In this document: positions 13,808 to 34,131 of the stretch, piece after piece
How positions within the stretch are numbered: position 1 is the stretch's first letter
Layout: each line of letters starts with the position of its first letter
Source: Pterobdella sp. o SKG-2022
Lineage: Eukaryota > Annelida > Clitellata > Hirudinida > Piscicolidae
Assembly (NCBI GenBank): GCA_964035795.1
Contig: OZ038326.1
Location: 5,226,889 to 5,290,888, forward strand
Reading direction: 5' to 3'
Length of the DNA: 64,000 bases
Translations under genes and position numbers: made by a program
Notes under the pieces: generated by a model
Databases searched by the model: none
The model's input: only the letters and a program-made list of their open reading frames with translations
Told to the model about the DNA's origin: nothing

Positions 13808-14978
13808 TAATAATAAGGATAATAATAATAATAAGGATAATAATAATAATGATTATATCCAATATATAACACACATAATATTATACATAATTCCAACATA
13901 CAAGATGCACAAATAAACATGATATCAACAAACAAAGCACACCAACCTTTTCTCTGGCCCACTCAATGCAGTGTTGGATGTTGGAGGGGAATGACTTGAG
14001 AGTGCAGTATGGAATCTCTCCACCATCGTCGGGGTCCGACTACAAGATGGTGTGGGGATGTAGGGTTGTATGGTGATGTCAGTTTGATAGAGTTATAATG
14101 TTGGCAATGTAGTGAATTATATTCTATATTTAAAATACCTTGAAACAAAAATATCAATAATAAACTGATAGCAACAACAAGAGGTTAACAATAAAAAAGT
14201 CGTACTTTATTAAAAAAGCAACAATACTATAGAAAACAATAAAACACATTAAAACATGAACCCACCTGGCTGCCATAAGACTCAGTGATGAATGGCACAA
14301 TAACCTGCACATGACCTTTAGTTGCCAAGGTACCTGACTCGAGCAGGGGCTTCTGATTGGATACACATCGCCTTGATGTGTTGTTGAAAGTTGCGATGAA
14401 GATATCAACAGTGGAAGTAATGATAATGATTTTTAAAGTCGCGCTAGGTTGGGATTCAGTTACGCAATTGATAGGTTTTAAAGAGCTACTCGAGGTGAAC
14501 ATTAACTAATGGAAAAAGAAGCAATAATAAAAATATAAATGAGAACAACGTAAATAAAACATAAAAATTTGAATAATAATATTTTTCAAAACAATAATTA
14601 TAATTTGATAAACAACATTATTAAAATTTGAAATAAAAACAACAAGAGATGTTATTATTAAATCGCTTTTATCCCATGATGATTATACTATTAAAACCCC
14701 TTCAAACTCCTCTCACCCGTCCATATATTTCCTAGCTTCAACATTGTCGAGGGCGTTGACTATTATGTCATTTTTACGTATGAAAGAGTCACTGAATGTG
14801 GTCGACTCTGTCTCCCAACACACTGTGTGTTTGTGTTTTATTGAAAATATTATTATTATTGTTGTTTATTGTTATTATTATTGTTATTATGTTATTGTTT
14901 TCATTTTAGTCCAACCTTTCTTCTGCATAGCGTCAATATTGATATCTGTGAATTAAAAAATTAGCTTTTATAGCGTTA

Positions 14979-15055
<77 letters not shown>

Positions 15056-15060
15056 GTCTT

Positions 15061-15104
<44 letters not shown>

Positions 15105-16157
15105 ACTATCTATCTACCTATCTAGCTATCTATCTATCTTTTCAACCACCTGGATTAATAACGGAAACTGCTTCTGCGGCAATTGTGCTCTTGTTTTTCT
15201 GTGGTTTTAGGAATCAATAAAATATGATCTTGACTTTTTCAGCATGTTGGTCAACATAGAAGATATATCTAAACCTAAAAAGCTAATCAATAAAAATTTT
15301 TAATGAGTAAATCAAGTTTCTAAGGTATAAGACTATAGAGCTTCTCGCTTAAATGAATACCTATCGAAAAAATGCCAATTTACATTATGTAAATGTATGC
15401 AAGTTTTTTCTTCAAATATTAGTTTCAACTATAACATTTTCGGTATTGATAAAATTAATCTATGTCAAATGGCAATTATAACCTTGACAGTATTTAAAAC
15501 GATAAGTTTCTATAAAAAATTATTTTTTTTATTAATGAATGGAATAATTTTATCCGACTCCAAGTGAGATTCAATAAACTTCAAATGTTCTTTATGTCGA
15601 ACATTATATAAACTGTTTAGCTTGAATAATGAGTGTCGAAAATCAGAAAAAGAAATACACTGATATGCTGTGGTCTGAACAGGAATTGTCGGTTGAGGTT
15701 GGACTTCTCAATCAGGTCGTAATCAGTGACTGTCGTCTGCAGAGTAGGTGGGTGAAAGAATTTATTTATTTATTCAAATAGATATATAAATGGATAAAAA
15801 AATAGATAATTAAATAGATAGATACATAAGCAAAGATATACCTTTCCTTTATTGGTTGAAATGCCAAGCAATGAAAAATTCTTCAAGAGTTCACAGCCGA
15901 TAGCACCGCAGCCAACCTGTAACATAGTTCAATGATTAATTACATTAGCAACAATTATAGTGAACATTGTAAATAATAGCAAATACAGTTTATTATTTTC
16001 ATATAGGTTTAAATGGCAGTTTACCATGAACAGATTCATGTTGGTGAGCTTATCAAAAAGACTGTCTCCTATGCAGATGACTTCATTGAAATACCTGGAA
16101 CATGTTGATAGATAGATAGATAGATAGACAGATAGATAGATAGATAGATAGATAGAC

Positions 16158-16227
<70 letters not shown>

Positions 16228-16239
16228 GTAGGTAGATAA

Positions 16240-16319
<80 letters not shown>

Positions 16320-19300
16320 CCTTGTGTTTCTGAATGAATCAAGCTCAGCTATTTGACAAGTACTGAAATCTGGACAGACTTCTCTTGCATCTGTATGCAG
16401 CTTGATGGGGTGAATGATGAAGAGTTTGGAAATAACACAACAGTAGCAACAGTAATTTTGATTATTCTTTTTATTTTTTCATCATCATCGTTATCATCAT
16501 CATCACCACCCTTTCTACCCATTGCATCAGGGGAGTGAACTTATTGGATAAAGCCTTGAGGCACTCCTGGGCAACCACTCCACCCATAAAAGCACACAGG
16601 GCCGACAATTGCCCTCCACACGTCAGACTAAACACCTTTATGAAGTCTATGTCTGCTTCTGACCATGTCTGGAAATGTGGTAAGGCGGTGATGTGGTGAT
16701 AATGTAGTACTTTTCGGCATAAATTGATTATAACATTATATCGTGTATTTAGTGAAGTAAAACAAGTATTGATTGATTTATTTATCAAGTTATTAACTTT
16801 AAATAAAATTTAAATATAAAAATAATTCAAATAATATCACAGCACCATAAGCTTCCTCTCTTCATTGATCTTCTCAGCCTTCTTCACAAATTCTTCAACA
16901 TCCTTAATGCCCCTGAGAAAGGCATTAATTTGTATTTTAAATTCTAATCCGTTTTTATTATTTTTCTATTATTTTTTCACTATTATTATGTTCTTGCTTT
17001 TATTTTATCGCTATTATTTCATTATTTTTTTACGATAGAACCTTATTATAACTTATACAACTAACGTCTTGTCATTTTGTTTGTGTTGATCTAATGAAGT
17101 TGATAGTTGTGATAATGGATGTGATGATAATGCAAACATAATAATGACAATAATTATATTAACAAGGATGATGGTGCAGAAAATAAGGATGATCCCCTAA
17201 GAATTTCAATGCATAAACACGATGAAGGTAACAGAACTTAACAAACCATGAGTAACAAACTATAGAAAAAACCATAACTATTATTATGAGTTAAAACTAA
17301 CTGGTATGAGTTAAAAACAACTGTTGTAAGTTAAAAACAATGACTTATTAAAAGTAAATATACGGATATAAATATACTTAAAAATAAACGATGAGCAAAA
17401 ATATTTTTATCGACCAACCAAGCATGTGGCAGTTTGCCACCCTCATGGTTCCTAAAGTAGTCGAGAGTGAGGAGGCAGAGGTGGTTGTTGAGAGCTTGCT
17501 TAGAGCAGTCTAATGAGGTAATGTCAGGTTTCGACAGCTGGTCCTTAAGCTTTTTCTGTTGTGTAGTAGTCATGATTAAAACTCATTGAGGTTGTTGTAA
17601 ATGAATTTTTTAAACATATCTTCGATATTTTCGCAGATATACATAAAAAAAATCAATTGAAATATCTTGAACCATACGCACCAACAATAATCTAATTTAA
17701 AATTTTCTTGTGACTGAAAAAAAATTTTGAGAAAAATCTTTGCTGAATTTTCAACAGTTTGACCATACCCATCTTGAAAACAATACTAAAAATCTCAACT
17801 TACAAAAGCTATCTTCTTCTTCATCTTCACTTGTTTGGCGATGCCGACTCCTTGGAACTGGCTGAATTCTTGCGACGACGTGTCAGTAATGGAGAAAGTG
17901 GTTGGAGATAATACTGTTTGGTGGGTTTTATAAGGTTTTAAACCATAAGTGGAATGTTAATCTATTCATATGACAAAGTTATTCGTTATATTATAACTAA
18001 ATAAGGCACCAACACAACACTAATAATAACTATCAACAATCATTATTATCGTCGTCGTCGTTTACGCTCGTTTCCAGGATTTTCTATATAAGTTTTCGGT
18101 GAAGATGTTACAACAACTAACAACAACATGCAACATGCATACCTTTGACGGCACACACAAGACCATTGAGAGCAGTCATAGACGACACCTCCTTGAACGC
18201 CACCCAGTCTCCTGTCTCCAACCCGTGTAGATGCCCCTCCAGCGTCGTCACCACTCCTGCCTCTGACTGGTTCAGTCATATCTCATATTAGCCGTAGTAG
18301 TAGTTGATTAAGATTATTTTATTTTTGTCAAAAACGCTGATGAAAATATTATAATCATAACTGTAAATATTATTATTATTTTTGTTTTAATATATATAAA
18401 AAAAATAATTATTATCGTTATAATTATAAGAAAAATAATAATTTTCTTTATTGCTGTTTTTATAATCACCCCAAAGCACCATCAGCAACCTTGGTGACAT
18501 CACAGATGAAGAACTCTTTAGAGTCTTCACCATCACAATCCTCCACCTCAAACGAGGCTCCAAAGTCACAAAATGACCATGCACACACTCCATAAACATC
18601 AGCACTCATGAACTTTGAGGGGCGTGGTTGGTGGGAATTATAATCAATGTGATACTCATCATCGTCGTCATCATTATCGTTTTACGTTCCTTTCAACGCT
18701 AGTATGGGTTGATACTATTTATTATAACGCATGTATGTATGTATGCACCTGCCTGAAGGTGGATGAATGCAGCTGAAGAAGATGTATGTATGTATGTATG
18801 ATAACATTGATCTAACAGTTATATACTCACAGGTATAGAAGGATTTTGTTGCCTACAAAATTCATCCACTTTCACTTGCATTTCTAATGGAACTTCAGTT
18901 AATATCACACACTGTAGATTCATTTGTAAATTGTGGGAATTATAAGTGATACTTTTTGTGGACTATATATTTAATAAATCAGTATATCATTATATATATA
19001 TACATATTTATATGTATTCATATATATATATATATATATAAATAAACATAAGAGGATTTTTATGAACCATAAATATATTGATAAATCTTATTTTAGTTTA
19101 CATTTTAATGGAAAAAGATAACCACATCAGATGAATCTCCAATGATATTCTAAAATAAAATCACTTTATAAAGTTTATTCAAGTTCAAAAGGCTTTCTGT
19201 GAATTGAGCTAACATCTATGTGAAGATACAAACAATGAAGATACAAAAAGGCACTATGTACATGGATGAACTTCAGAAAGTGTTTTCATTTTGAATATTT

Positions 19301-20104
19301 ATGTTATACTTACAACCGTGAATACTTTTTTATTCCACTCCATCTGGCATATTATTAAAACAAATATATCAGATAGTACTATAGTCTTACTTGGTATGAA
19401 GACAGAAAACTAAGGTCATCAAGTTTATAGGGACAGATGTTGACTTCAACATGTGAATTCAGTTCATGCAGAGGTTTCAGAACTGCTTTTGCTCTGAAAA
19501 CATGTTATAATTGAGATGAATATGCACTTAGCATTTTAAATAAATATAAAGATTATTTTGGGTATTTATTCATGAACACAAATATTGATTTTACCTTGCC
19601 ATTCCGAGTTCTATAGCTTCTTTTGATATAAAAAACTGACTTGAAAGATCATGTATATGACATTGAGTTTTGTCCAACAGATCTAAGCTCTTGCAGAAAA
19701 AATTATATGCATTTAATATTATATGAAGTAATTGAAAAATTACTTACTTTTACACCAGCAAGAACAAGATTTTTGGCTGGAAAGTTTATTAATGTATAAA
19801 TTTTTTTCTATGAATTGAATTTTTCACCAACCTATTTCGACGCCTAAACCTCCAACTCCTACCAAGAGAACGCTGCGAGAGGCTAGTTTCCTCATTGCAC
19901 TATCCCCCAAAACATATCTTTGGCGACTGAAGTGTTTATTTGATATCTTTTTATCCAGATATCAATATAACTAGAATTAAATTGATTTTGAAAAAATCAA
20001 TTGACAGGCAATGAAAATTGATCAATTAGATATACGTACCGGTATCTAGAATTAAATAATTAGATAGAAAATTACCTGTAAAAAGAATCATCAATTTCTT
20101 CCAT
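8411..20104 (-). CDS. UBA6: UBA6-type ubiquitin-activating enzyme E1, complete, 34 exons
   Basis: ATP-dependent E1 that activates ubiquitin (and FAT10 in vertebrates) as an adenylate and then as a thioester. Exons, 5' to 3': 20104-20076, 19926-19832, 19776-19748, 19689-19595, 19493-19391, 18911-18831, 18612-18480, 18262-18143, 17913-17804, 17555-17419, 16912-16846, 16668-16519, 16400-16321, 16094-16025, 15916-15842, 15736-15659, 15198-15150, 14945-14916, 14822-14717, 14371-14266, 14039-13947, 13462-13385, 13065-12922, 12769-12718, 12412-12349, 12068-11999, 11720-11649, 11443-11329, 11109-11030, 10677-10564, 10270-10149, 9835-9748, 9424-9327, 8531-8411. They sum to 3054 bases and join in phase to 1017 aa (human UBA6 1052). 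Visible: N-terminal SRQRYVLGD and VGGLG (inactive adenylation half), active nucleotide site [14 protein letters not shown] (about 434-447) with [14 protein letters not shown], catalytic Cys near 593 in [38 protein letters not shown], and a C-terminal ubiquitin-fold domain. VGCGAIGCE and the NG-HID block match UBA6 rather than UBA1. Two introns are nearly pure GATA/TATC repeat. The N gap is intronic, so no coding sequence appears missing. Confidence 0.95.
8894..9093. other. Assembly gap (200 N)
   Basis: Exactly 200 N, which suggests a fixed or estimated scaffold gap. It falls in the last UBA6 intron (8532-9326). The phase across exons 33 and 34 closes without extra sequence, so a missed exon is possible but not required. 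Confidence 0.99.
10900..10975 (+). repeat. tRNA-like SINE fragment
   Basis: Contains GCGGGTTCAATTCCC, a clear B-box/T-arm motif, preceded by CTTATCTAAAGT as in the anticodon-arm region of the SINE at 30226. The A-box half is degraded. It lies in a UBA6 intron. Confidence 0.45.
12510..12562 (-). repeat. Half copy of the foldback (MITE-like) family
   Basis: ACGAAGCTTTTCATATG followed by CTAACTTACATTATCAAGTG matches one arm of the palindromic element at 51361-51478. It is intronic in UBA6. Confidence 0.5.
13716..13852 (+). repeat. (AAT)n microsatellite
   Basis: About 137 bases of AAT units, interrupted near the 3' end by AAC and GGAT variants, in the UBA6 intron between exons 21 and 22. The poly-Asn and poly-Tyr frames across it are artefacts. 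Confidence 0.95.
14979..15139 (+). repeat. (TATC)n microsatellite filling UBA6 intron 17
   Basis: About 160 bases of TATC with a few variants (TGTC, TTTC, AACT, ACCT). The intron (14946-15149, 204 bases) is almost entirely this array. In the UBA6 transcript it reads (GATA)n, complementary to the array in intron 13. Confidence 0.97.
16106..16319 (+). repeat. (GATA)n microsatellite filling UBA6 intron 13
   Basis: About 214 bases of GATA with GACA and GGTA variants, filling nearly all of a 226-base intron (16095-16320). It directly abuts the exon 13 donor, so the 5' splice site reads GTTATCTATC in the transcript. Its orientation is opposite to that of the array at 14979-15139. Confidence 0.97.
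18731..18803 (+). repeat. Two short (TGTA)n arrays
   Basis: TGTATG tandem units at about 18731-18745 and 18783-18802 in the UBA6 intron between exons 6 and 7. Confidence 0.8.
18980..19040 (+). repeat. (TA)n-rich tract
   Basis: Imperfect alternating TA/AT sequence in a UBA6 intron, with TACATATTTATATG-like interruptions. Confidence 0.7.
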
Positions 20105-20875
20105 ACTTTTGAAGTAAAGGTAGTTTACAATAATAAACAAGTGGTTATTATATTATTAAAGATTCTAATTACGATTAAATTGAACTGTCAGTTTACTTTT
20201 AAAATATTTAAAAAATCTAAAGTTTTAGTCAAGTTTTATTTAAAGTAAAAAATCTCTCTAATTAAAAAGGTATTTTCAAAATTATTCAAAATTTTTTTAT
20301 TTGTTATTTTTCTTCTCTCAACTGTGGACTTTTTGAAATGTTATCCCAATCTTTTATCTATCAACAACTTAGTTAACAATTACAATAAAAAGAACTTTAA
20401 TTATCTTTTTTTCGAACTAATAACTTCAATAAAATTATTCTTCGATCTTTTTACTTTATCTGTAATTCACTTTCTACATATATTCACAAAATTTTACAAA
20501 ACTTTGATAAAGTTGTACTTATTGAAAATTTCAGCTCTAATGAAACAATAAATTTATCTGAAACGACTTTGTTATAAGAAATATTAAACCAAAGAAAAAT
20601 TGATACAGTATAAATATATCTTGAAAGTTGAATAGCCTAGATCGAATTGTAAGTCGCTAACTTTATTTCGTTTCTGCATCACTTAATCGTTTAGCAATTA
20701 AAAGCATAGCTACTCAAGTACGCTGTCAGTTTTCCTCTCATGACATATTCTCACTTCATAATTACAAATACCCTGATCAATCAATTATTCATGCAATTAC
20801 TATCGTGAATAATACATTAGTACACCCTATAAGTTTTAAGAACAAATATAAATAAAAATACTTTTTTCAACTTTT

Positions 20876-20945
20876 AGTATCATTTGATAAGGTAAGCTAG
20901 ACTTATGAAAACCTTTGTTTCAGTTTTCGAATGAATACTTTTTCT
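20876..20945 (+). repeat. Half copy of the foldback (MITE-like) family
   Basis: A diverged arm: ATTTGATAAGGTAAGCTAG, then ATGAAAACCTTTGTTTCAG and AATACTTTTTC, in the same order as the copy at 54940-55010. Confidence 0.45.
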
Positions 20946-21077
20946 TTGTTGATCTGAAATCTTGAAAGCTTTTGAGCATTTATCCAAAAAATAAACTCAT
21001 TTTTCAAGATACCACTGGTTCTGAGCGATACCTAACTGTGAAATTCATGAGTTCTTAAGTTTTGATAAATTTTTATG

Positions 21078-21215
21078 TTATAATGCACTTATCCTTGTAG
21101 ACCAAAGCACTTGTTAAAACTTTAATGTTCTATGGAACAGGGGCTGAATCAAATCGGATAATTTTAGTTAATTACTCTAAAGCTTCAGCAGTTAAGTTAT
21201 ACGGGCCGACGAAGC
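21078..21215 (-). repeat. Degraded tRNA-derived SINE (family B)
   Basis: Aligned by eye to the copy at 53644-53829. Shared blocks in order: CTTGTAGACCAAAGC, AATGTTCTATGGAACAGG, TTAGTTAATTACTCTAAAG and GGGCCGAC at the tRNA end. The B-box is no longer intact. Confidence 0.5.
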
Positions 21216-21729
21216 AAATATTTTTAAAAAATTTTAAAAAGTTCTCAGAAATAAAGCTGTTCATCGAAAATTATCATGAAACGGGTCAGATAAATTTCTT
21301 AAGTTCATCGGATTAGGTTGGAAAGCTTTTCATATATGGATTCGAAGCGGGAAGTCATTTGAGACAGCTCTCAATAATTAATTTTCATGAAATATTGTCA
21401 ATTTGAGTGAATTGTAATAATTTTATTCAAGCAGCAATATTAGCTTTTGGATAAATTTAGCCTTATCGACAAAGCCTCAACATGGTTCTCAGTTTTTTTG
21501 ATCAAAAAGTATCGCTTTTTTCTGTTATAAATATATCAACTAATCTATCTTTTGTCACATACTCTTAAATGCTAGATGAAGATTTGAAAAGACAAAATTT
21601 AAATTTTTGGGATAATAGTAAATCTTGCGACAACTTTATCGGGGTAATACTTCTGCAACTTTTTTAAAAAGATGAAATCTTATTCTTCAAAAATGTTTTG
21701 AAGAAGTCATTTATTAAAACGTTTTATAA

Positions 21730-21735
21730 TTTATT
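21730..21735 (-). other. Poly(A) signal of the insulin-like gene
   Basis: AATAAA on the minus strand about 90 bases after the insulin-like peptide stop codon (21826-21828), giving a compact 3' UTR. Confidence 0.4.
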
Positions 21736-21825
21736 ATTGAGCAAGTTAAAAAACAAAAAATTAATTTAAAAGTGGTTGAAACAAAAAAAATGTTTAAAAA
21801 CAACAAGTATAGTTCAATTAAATAA

Positions 21826-22207
21826 TTATCGTACACGAGCTTGTAAAATGAAGCAAACATCACGGAGTAAATCCCTAGGACACCCTTTAATACAGCATAT
21901 GTTTATCAGCCATTTTGAGGCCGTGTCATAGTCTCCATTAAGTTCTGGTATTGTTTTGATCCACTCTTGGGCTGCTGTTTCGTTAGTATATATTTTTGAG
22001 ATAATAAATTTTGAAAAAATAATTAAAAAATTATTTTATTATTATACCTGTGCTTCTTTTATCTTCTGAATCATCAAAGCACAACTTCACCATTGTGTTC
22101 ATAAATGCATTGGCTTCGCACACTCTGACTATATCTAAATTCTCTTGACTCGAGCTTAAGTTCAAATGAACTAAAATCAAAGTTAAAACCAAAAATAATT
22201 TTGCCAT
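21826..22207 (-). CDS. Insulin/relaxin-like peptide precursor, 2 exons, 102 aa
   Basis: Exons 22207-22048 and 21974-21826 are joined in phase 1 across a 73-base GT-AG intron (donor GTATAA, acceptor GAAACAG). Residues 1-20 (start MAKLFLVLTLILVHL) are a textbook signal peptide. B-chain-like Cys30 and Cys43 follow, then a dibasic KR at 50-51 as a convertase site. The A-chain signature at the C terminus is exact: CC-x3-C-x8-C at Cys80, 81, 85 and 94 (ICCIKGCPRDLLRDVC). In insulins the B-chain cysteines are 11 residues apart; here there are 12 between them. The intron falls in the connecting segment just after the KR site, the region where many insulin genes have one. The connecting peptide is short and no clear dibasic site precedes the A chain. 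Expected role: a secreted hormone acting on an insulin- or relaxin-type receptor. Subfamily (insulin, relaxin, gonadulin-like) is open. Each exon alone is below the usual length cutoff, so simple ORF calling misses the gene. Confidence 0.82.
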
Positions 22208-23442
22208 CTTTTTGAAACGTTGAGAAATTGGATGAATTTAAAGAAAAAATTGCAACAGATGTTTAGAAATTATACTAACAACTGTTAAAATAATGAAACA
22301 AATGGTAAAAAAATAAATATTAATAAAACAATTTCTAAGAAAGATAGCAAATCTAGTCATAAATCTTTTATAGGCTTGTGCCACTCCTATATCTGTACTT
22401 ATGTTTGAATTTTTAATACTTTTAATTATTTAACAATTATATCATTTAGGAGCTTAAAATGGCGTCTATTTGGTCATAGTAATTGGTATTTCATGAAATA
22501 CTTTGTGGTATTTTTATTCATGAAATAGTAATAATGATGCTTACAAAATAACAATTATTTAAGAACGTTTTTTTAATGATGCTTAAGCCAATGGATTCGG
22601 ACCACAAAATGATTAATGTGCTTGAAATGAAATTTATTTATTTTAATTTAAAAACCTCCGCAAAATTCAAAAAATTTTTGATGTAATTCAAATAAAATTT
22701 TTTCGTCAGTTTATCGATCCAAGTCTTTTCATAAGTTGAACTCACATTATCAACTGAAGTATACAAATTTTTGATAAAAACCAACGTATTGTAAAGCATT
22801 TGATAAGTTTAATGAATTCAATAAAATAACATCTAAAAACCATTTTTTAAATTTTTTGAAAATCTTAATCTAAGAGAAGCTTGAAATGTATTTTAGTTAA
22901 GATTCATTTTTTTTATTGCATATTCAACTTGAACCAATTTAGATTTAATGATTGAAAAACTGAAATTTAATTTATTGATTATTAGAAGAAATAAAAAAAA
23001 GTAAAATGGCGTTGAAATTGAAAGTTTAAATTAAAGACTAGTAAGGTCTCAACTTTTTTATTATAACTTTTAAAAATTTTTTACTACAGAAAGCAATAAG
23101 AAAAAAAGTTAAATAACTCAATTAAGAAATTGAAATTAATATATCGAGGTTTTTCATTGAATCTAATTTTTAAAATCTCCAATATATTAAAGTAAAAAAC
23201 AAAATTAACTCCTAATAGATTTAAGTAAAGTGAAAAATATTAAAAAAAAAATATAAATATTTTACAGACATAAATCAAAAAATAATGATTTTCAATTGAA
23301 ATTTTCACTTTTTATGACATACTTTCACATTTTGTTTATCGCAGTGTTCTTCCTTCATTGATGTGTCATTTAATTTGCACAAAAAATAGCAACACTTATA
23401 AATGTATTATATATACTAAAATAATAGATAATCTTTAGAATA
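22208..23442. other. AT-rich intergenic region between divergent insulin-like and S6K genes
   Basis: About 1.2 kb between two divergently transcribed starts, so it should hold both promoters. There is no clear motif beyond AT-rich TATA-like tracts. A worn foldback arm lies at 22725-22765 (CATAAGTTGAACTCACATTATCAAC). Confidence 0.45.
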
Positions 23443-32556
<9,114 letters not shown>

Positions 32557-34131
32557 TGAATCTTCATAAGAGTTTTATAATTTTAGAATGAACTAGTATT
32601 GATTTTACATTTGTTGAAAGCTTTTAATCTTTGGTGACATCTTATGAATCTTATTTAATGGTATTTGATTTACATGTCAAGATGAGGAGTTTTCAAGATA
32701 CGTTTATTTATCAAAGCTAATTTTCTACAAATTAGATCCTATAAATCTAAGTTATTTCTCACTATATAGATTTGAAAAAATTAGATTTATCTTATTAACT
32801 TCTAATTTTGACGTTTAAAATCAAAAATATCATTATTCTGTTTATTTTATTGATAGTTTTTGATTTAATTGAATTATATAAGCAGCAATTTGCTTCATCA
32901 TATTGAGACTTTGAAAAAGCTAGGACTATTTTATTGAAAAAATCTACAAATTTCAGCAAATTAATCGTTTTAATTCGAAATGTGATTTTAACTTTAATAT
33001 TTTTGGACTGATATGGAACGGACAGTGGGACTTTGAATAGGAATTTTACATTTTGAATCATTCACTTTGCTGACTACCAAGTCGTGGATTAGGTTTATTT
33101 ATTTATTTTCATTCACAAAAAACGGTTTGAACAATGTGGAAAAACCCATGGAAATTTCTCATTAGCCTTGTTAACCACATACATCAATACGCCTGATACA
33201 CGAAGTGTTGAAATTACGCTTTAAAGCATCTCAAAACGCTTATGAACTCAAATTTTGCATTCTTTTACGTTAATCATGTTCCTGTATGACGATCAAGATA
33301 TCTTGCCAAGCACGCTTCAAGTTTTTTAATTGAGCTTTAAAGGGATCGACTCAATCTATAATTATGGTCTTAAACTTCAACAGTTTTCAAAGTCAATTTA
33401 CGAGACTAACTTATTACTTCCTTTTTCATGAGTTGTGTTCATTTCAATGTTATGGTTTTGAATCAACATATGTACCGTAAAAAAGTTGACCTTGAAATTA
33501 TGTACGAATTTGAATAAATATCAACATTAAAGTCTAGCACGTCTAGAAATCTCAGCTTTATTGATATACCTTTTTAATAAATTTAGTATTAAAAAGTATT
33601 AACATATTCCCTCAAAAGTACAAGTTTTGTCATGAGGTCGAATAGTTTGAATAAGTACTTGAGCTTGTAGAAAAAACACAATGGTCCGTTAATCCCAAAT
33701 TATATGATGTTTCAAGTTATATCTACAAAAAGCTTCGAAGTTTAATGAGTTTTTTCAGTTTACTATTGGCCAAGTTGCATACTAATAAGCCATTTCAGTT
33801 GTATATCATAATTCGTAACTTTACGGGATATTTTTGAAATTTTTTCATACTAAATTAATTTTTTTAAAATTTAAATTTGAACTTTTATATTAAGAGTATA
33901 GTCACACAAACAATTAAAATGATTTGATAAGTATGTTTAAAAAACAGTTCAAAATATCGTAAATAAATCTTAATAACATGAAAAAAACATAAAAATGCGG
34001 TGAAATTGAAAAACAAACTTTCAAAACCTTCAAATAATTCTCACAATTTCATTCCCTAATGGTAAAATTTTTTCAATGATTTTTTGAAACTACTAAAAAA
34101 TATTCTAAAAACTTAAACTCAATCAAAGGCC
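32557..34131. other. Convergent intergenic region between S6K and TMEM101
   Basis: Holds the 3' UTRs of two genes that face each other. AATAAA at 33513-33518 (+) may end the S6K transcript. I see no other gene or repeat array. Confidence 0.45.

Larger units (their letters stand above)
20105..21729. other. Intergenic stretch upstream of UBA6, no gene seen
   Basis: AT-rich sequence between the UBA6 start and the insulin-like gene. It holds one foldback half-copy (about 20876-20945) and one worn tRNA-SINE (21078-21215). The plus-strand frames at 20324-20551 and 21125-21316 are low-complexity or repeat-derived. Confidence 0.5.

Noticed and set aside
15929..16342. 137-codon minus-strand frame of SIYLSIYL repeats
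   Set aside because: It reads through the GATA array; only exons 14 and 13 of UBA6 at its edges are real.
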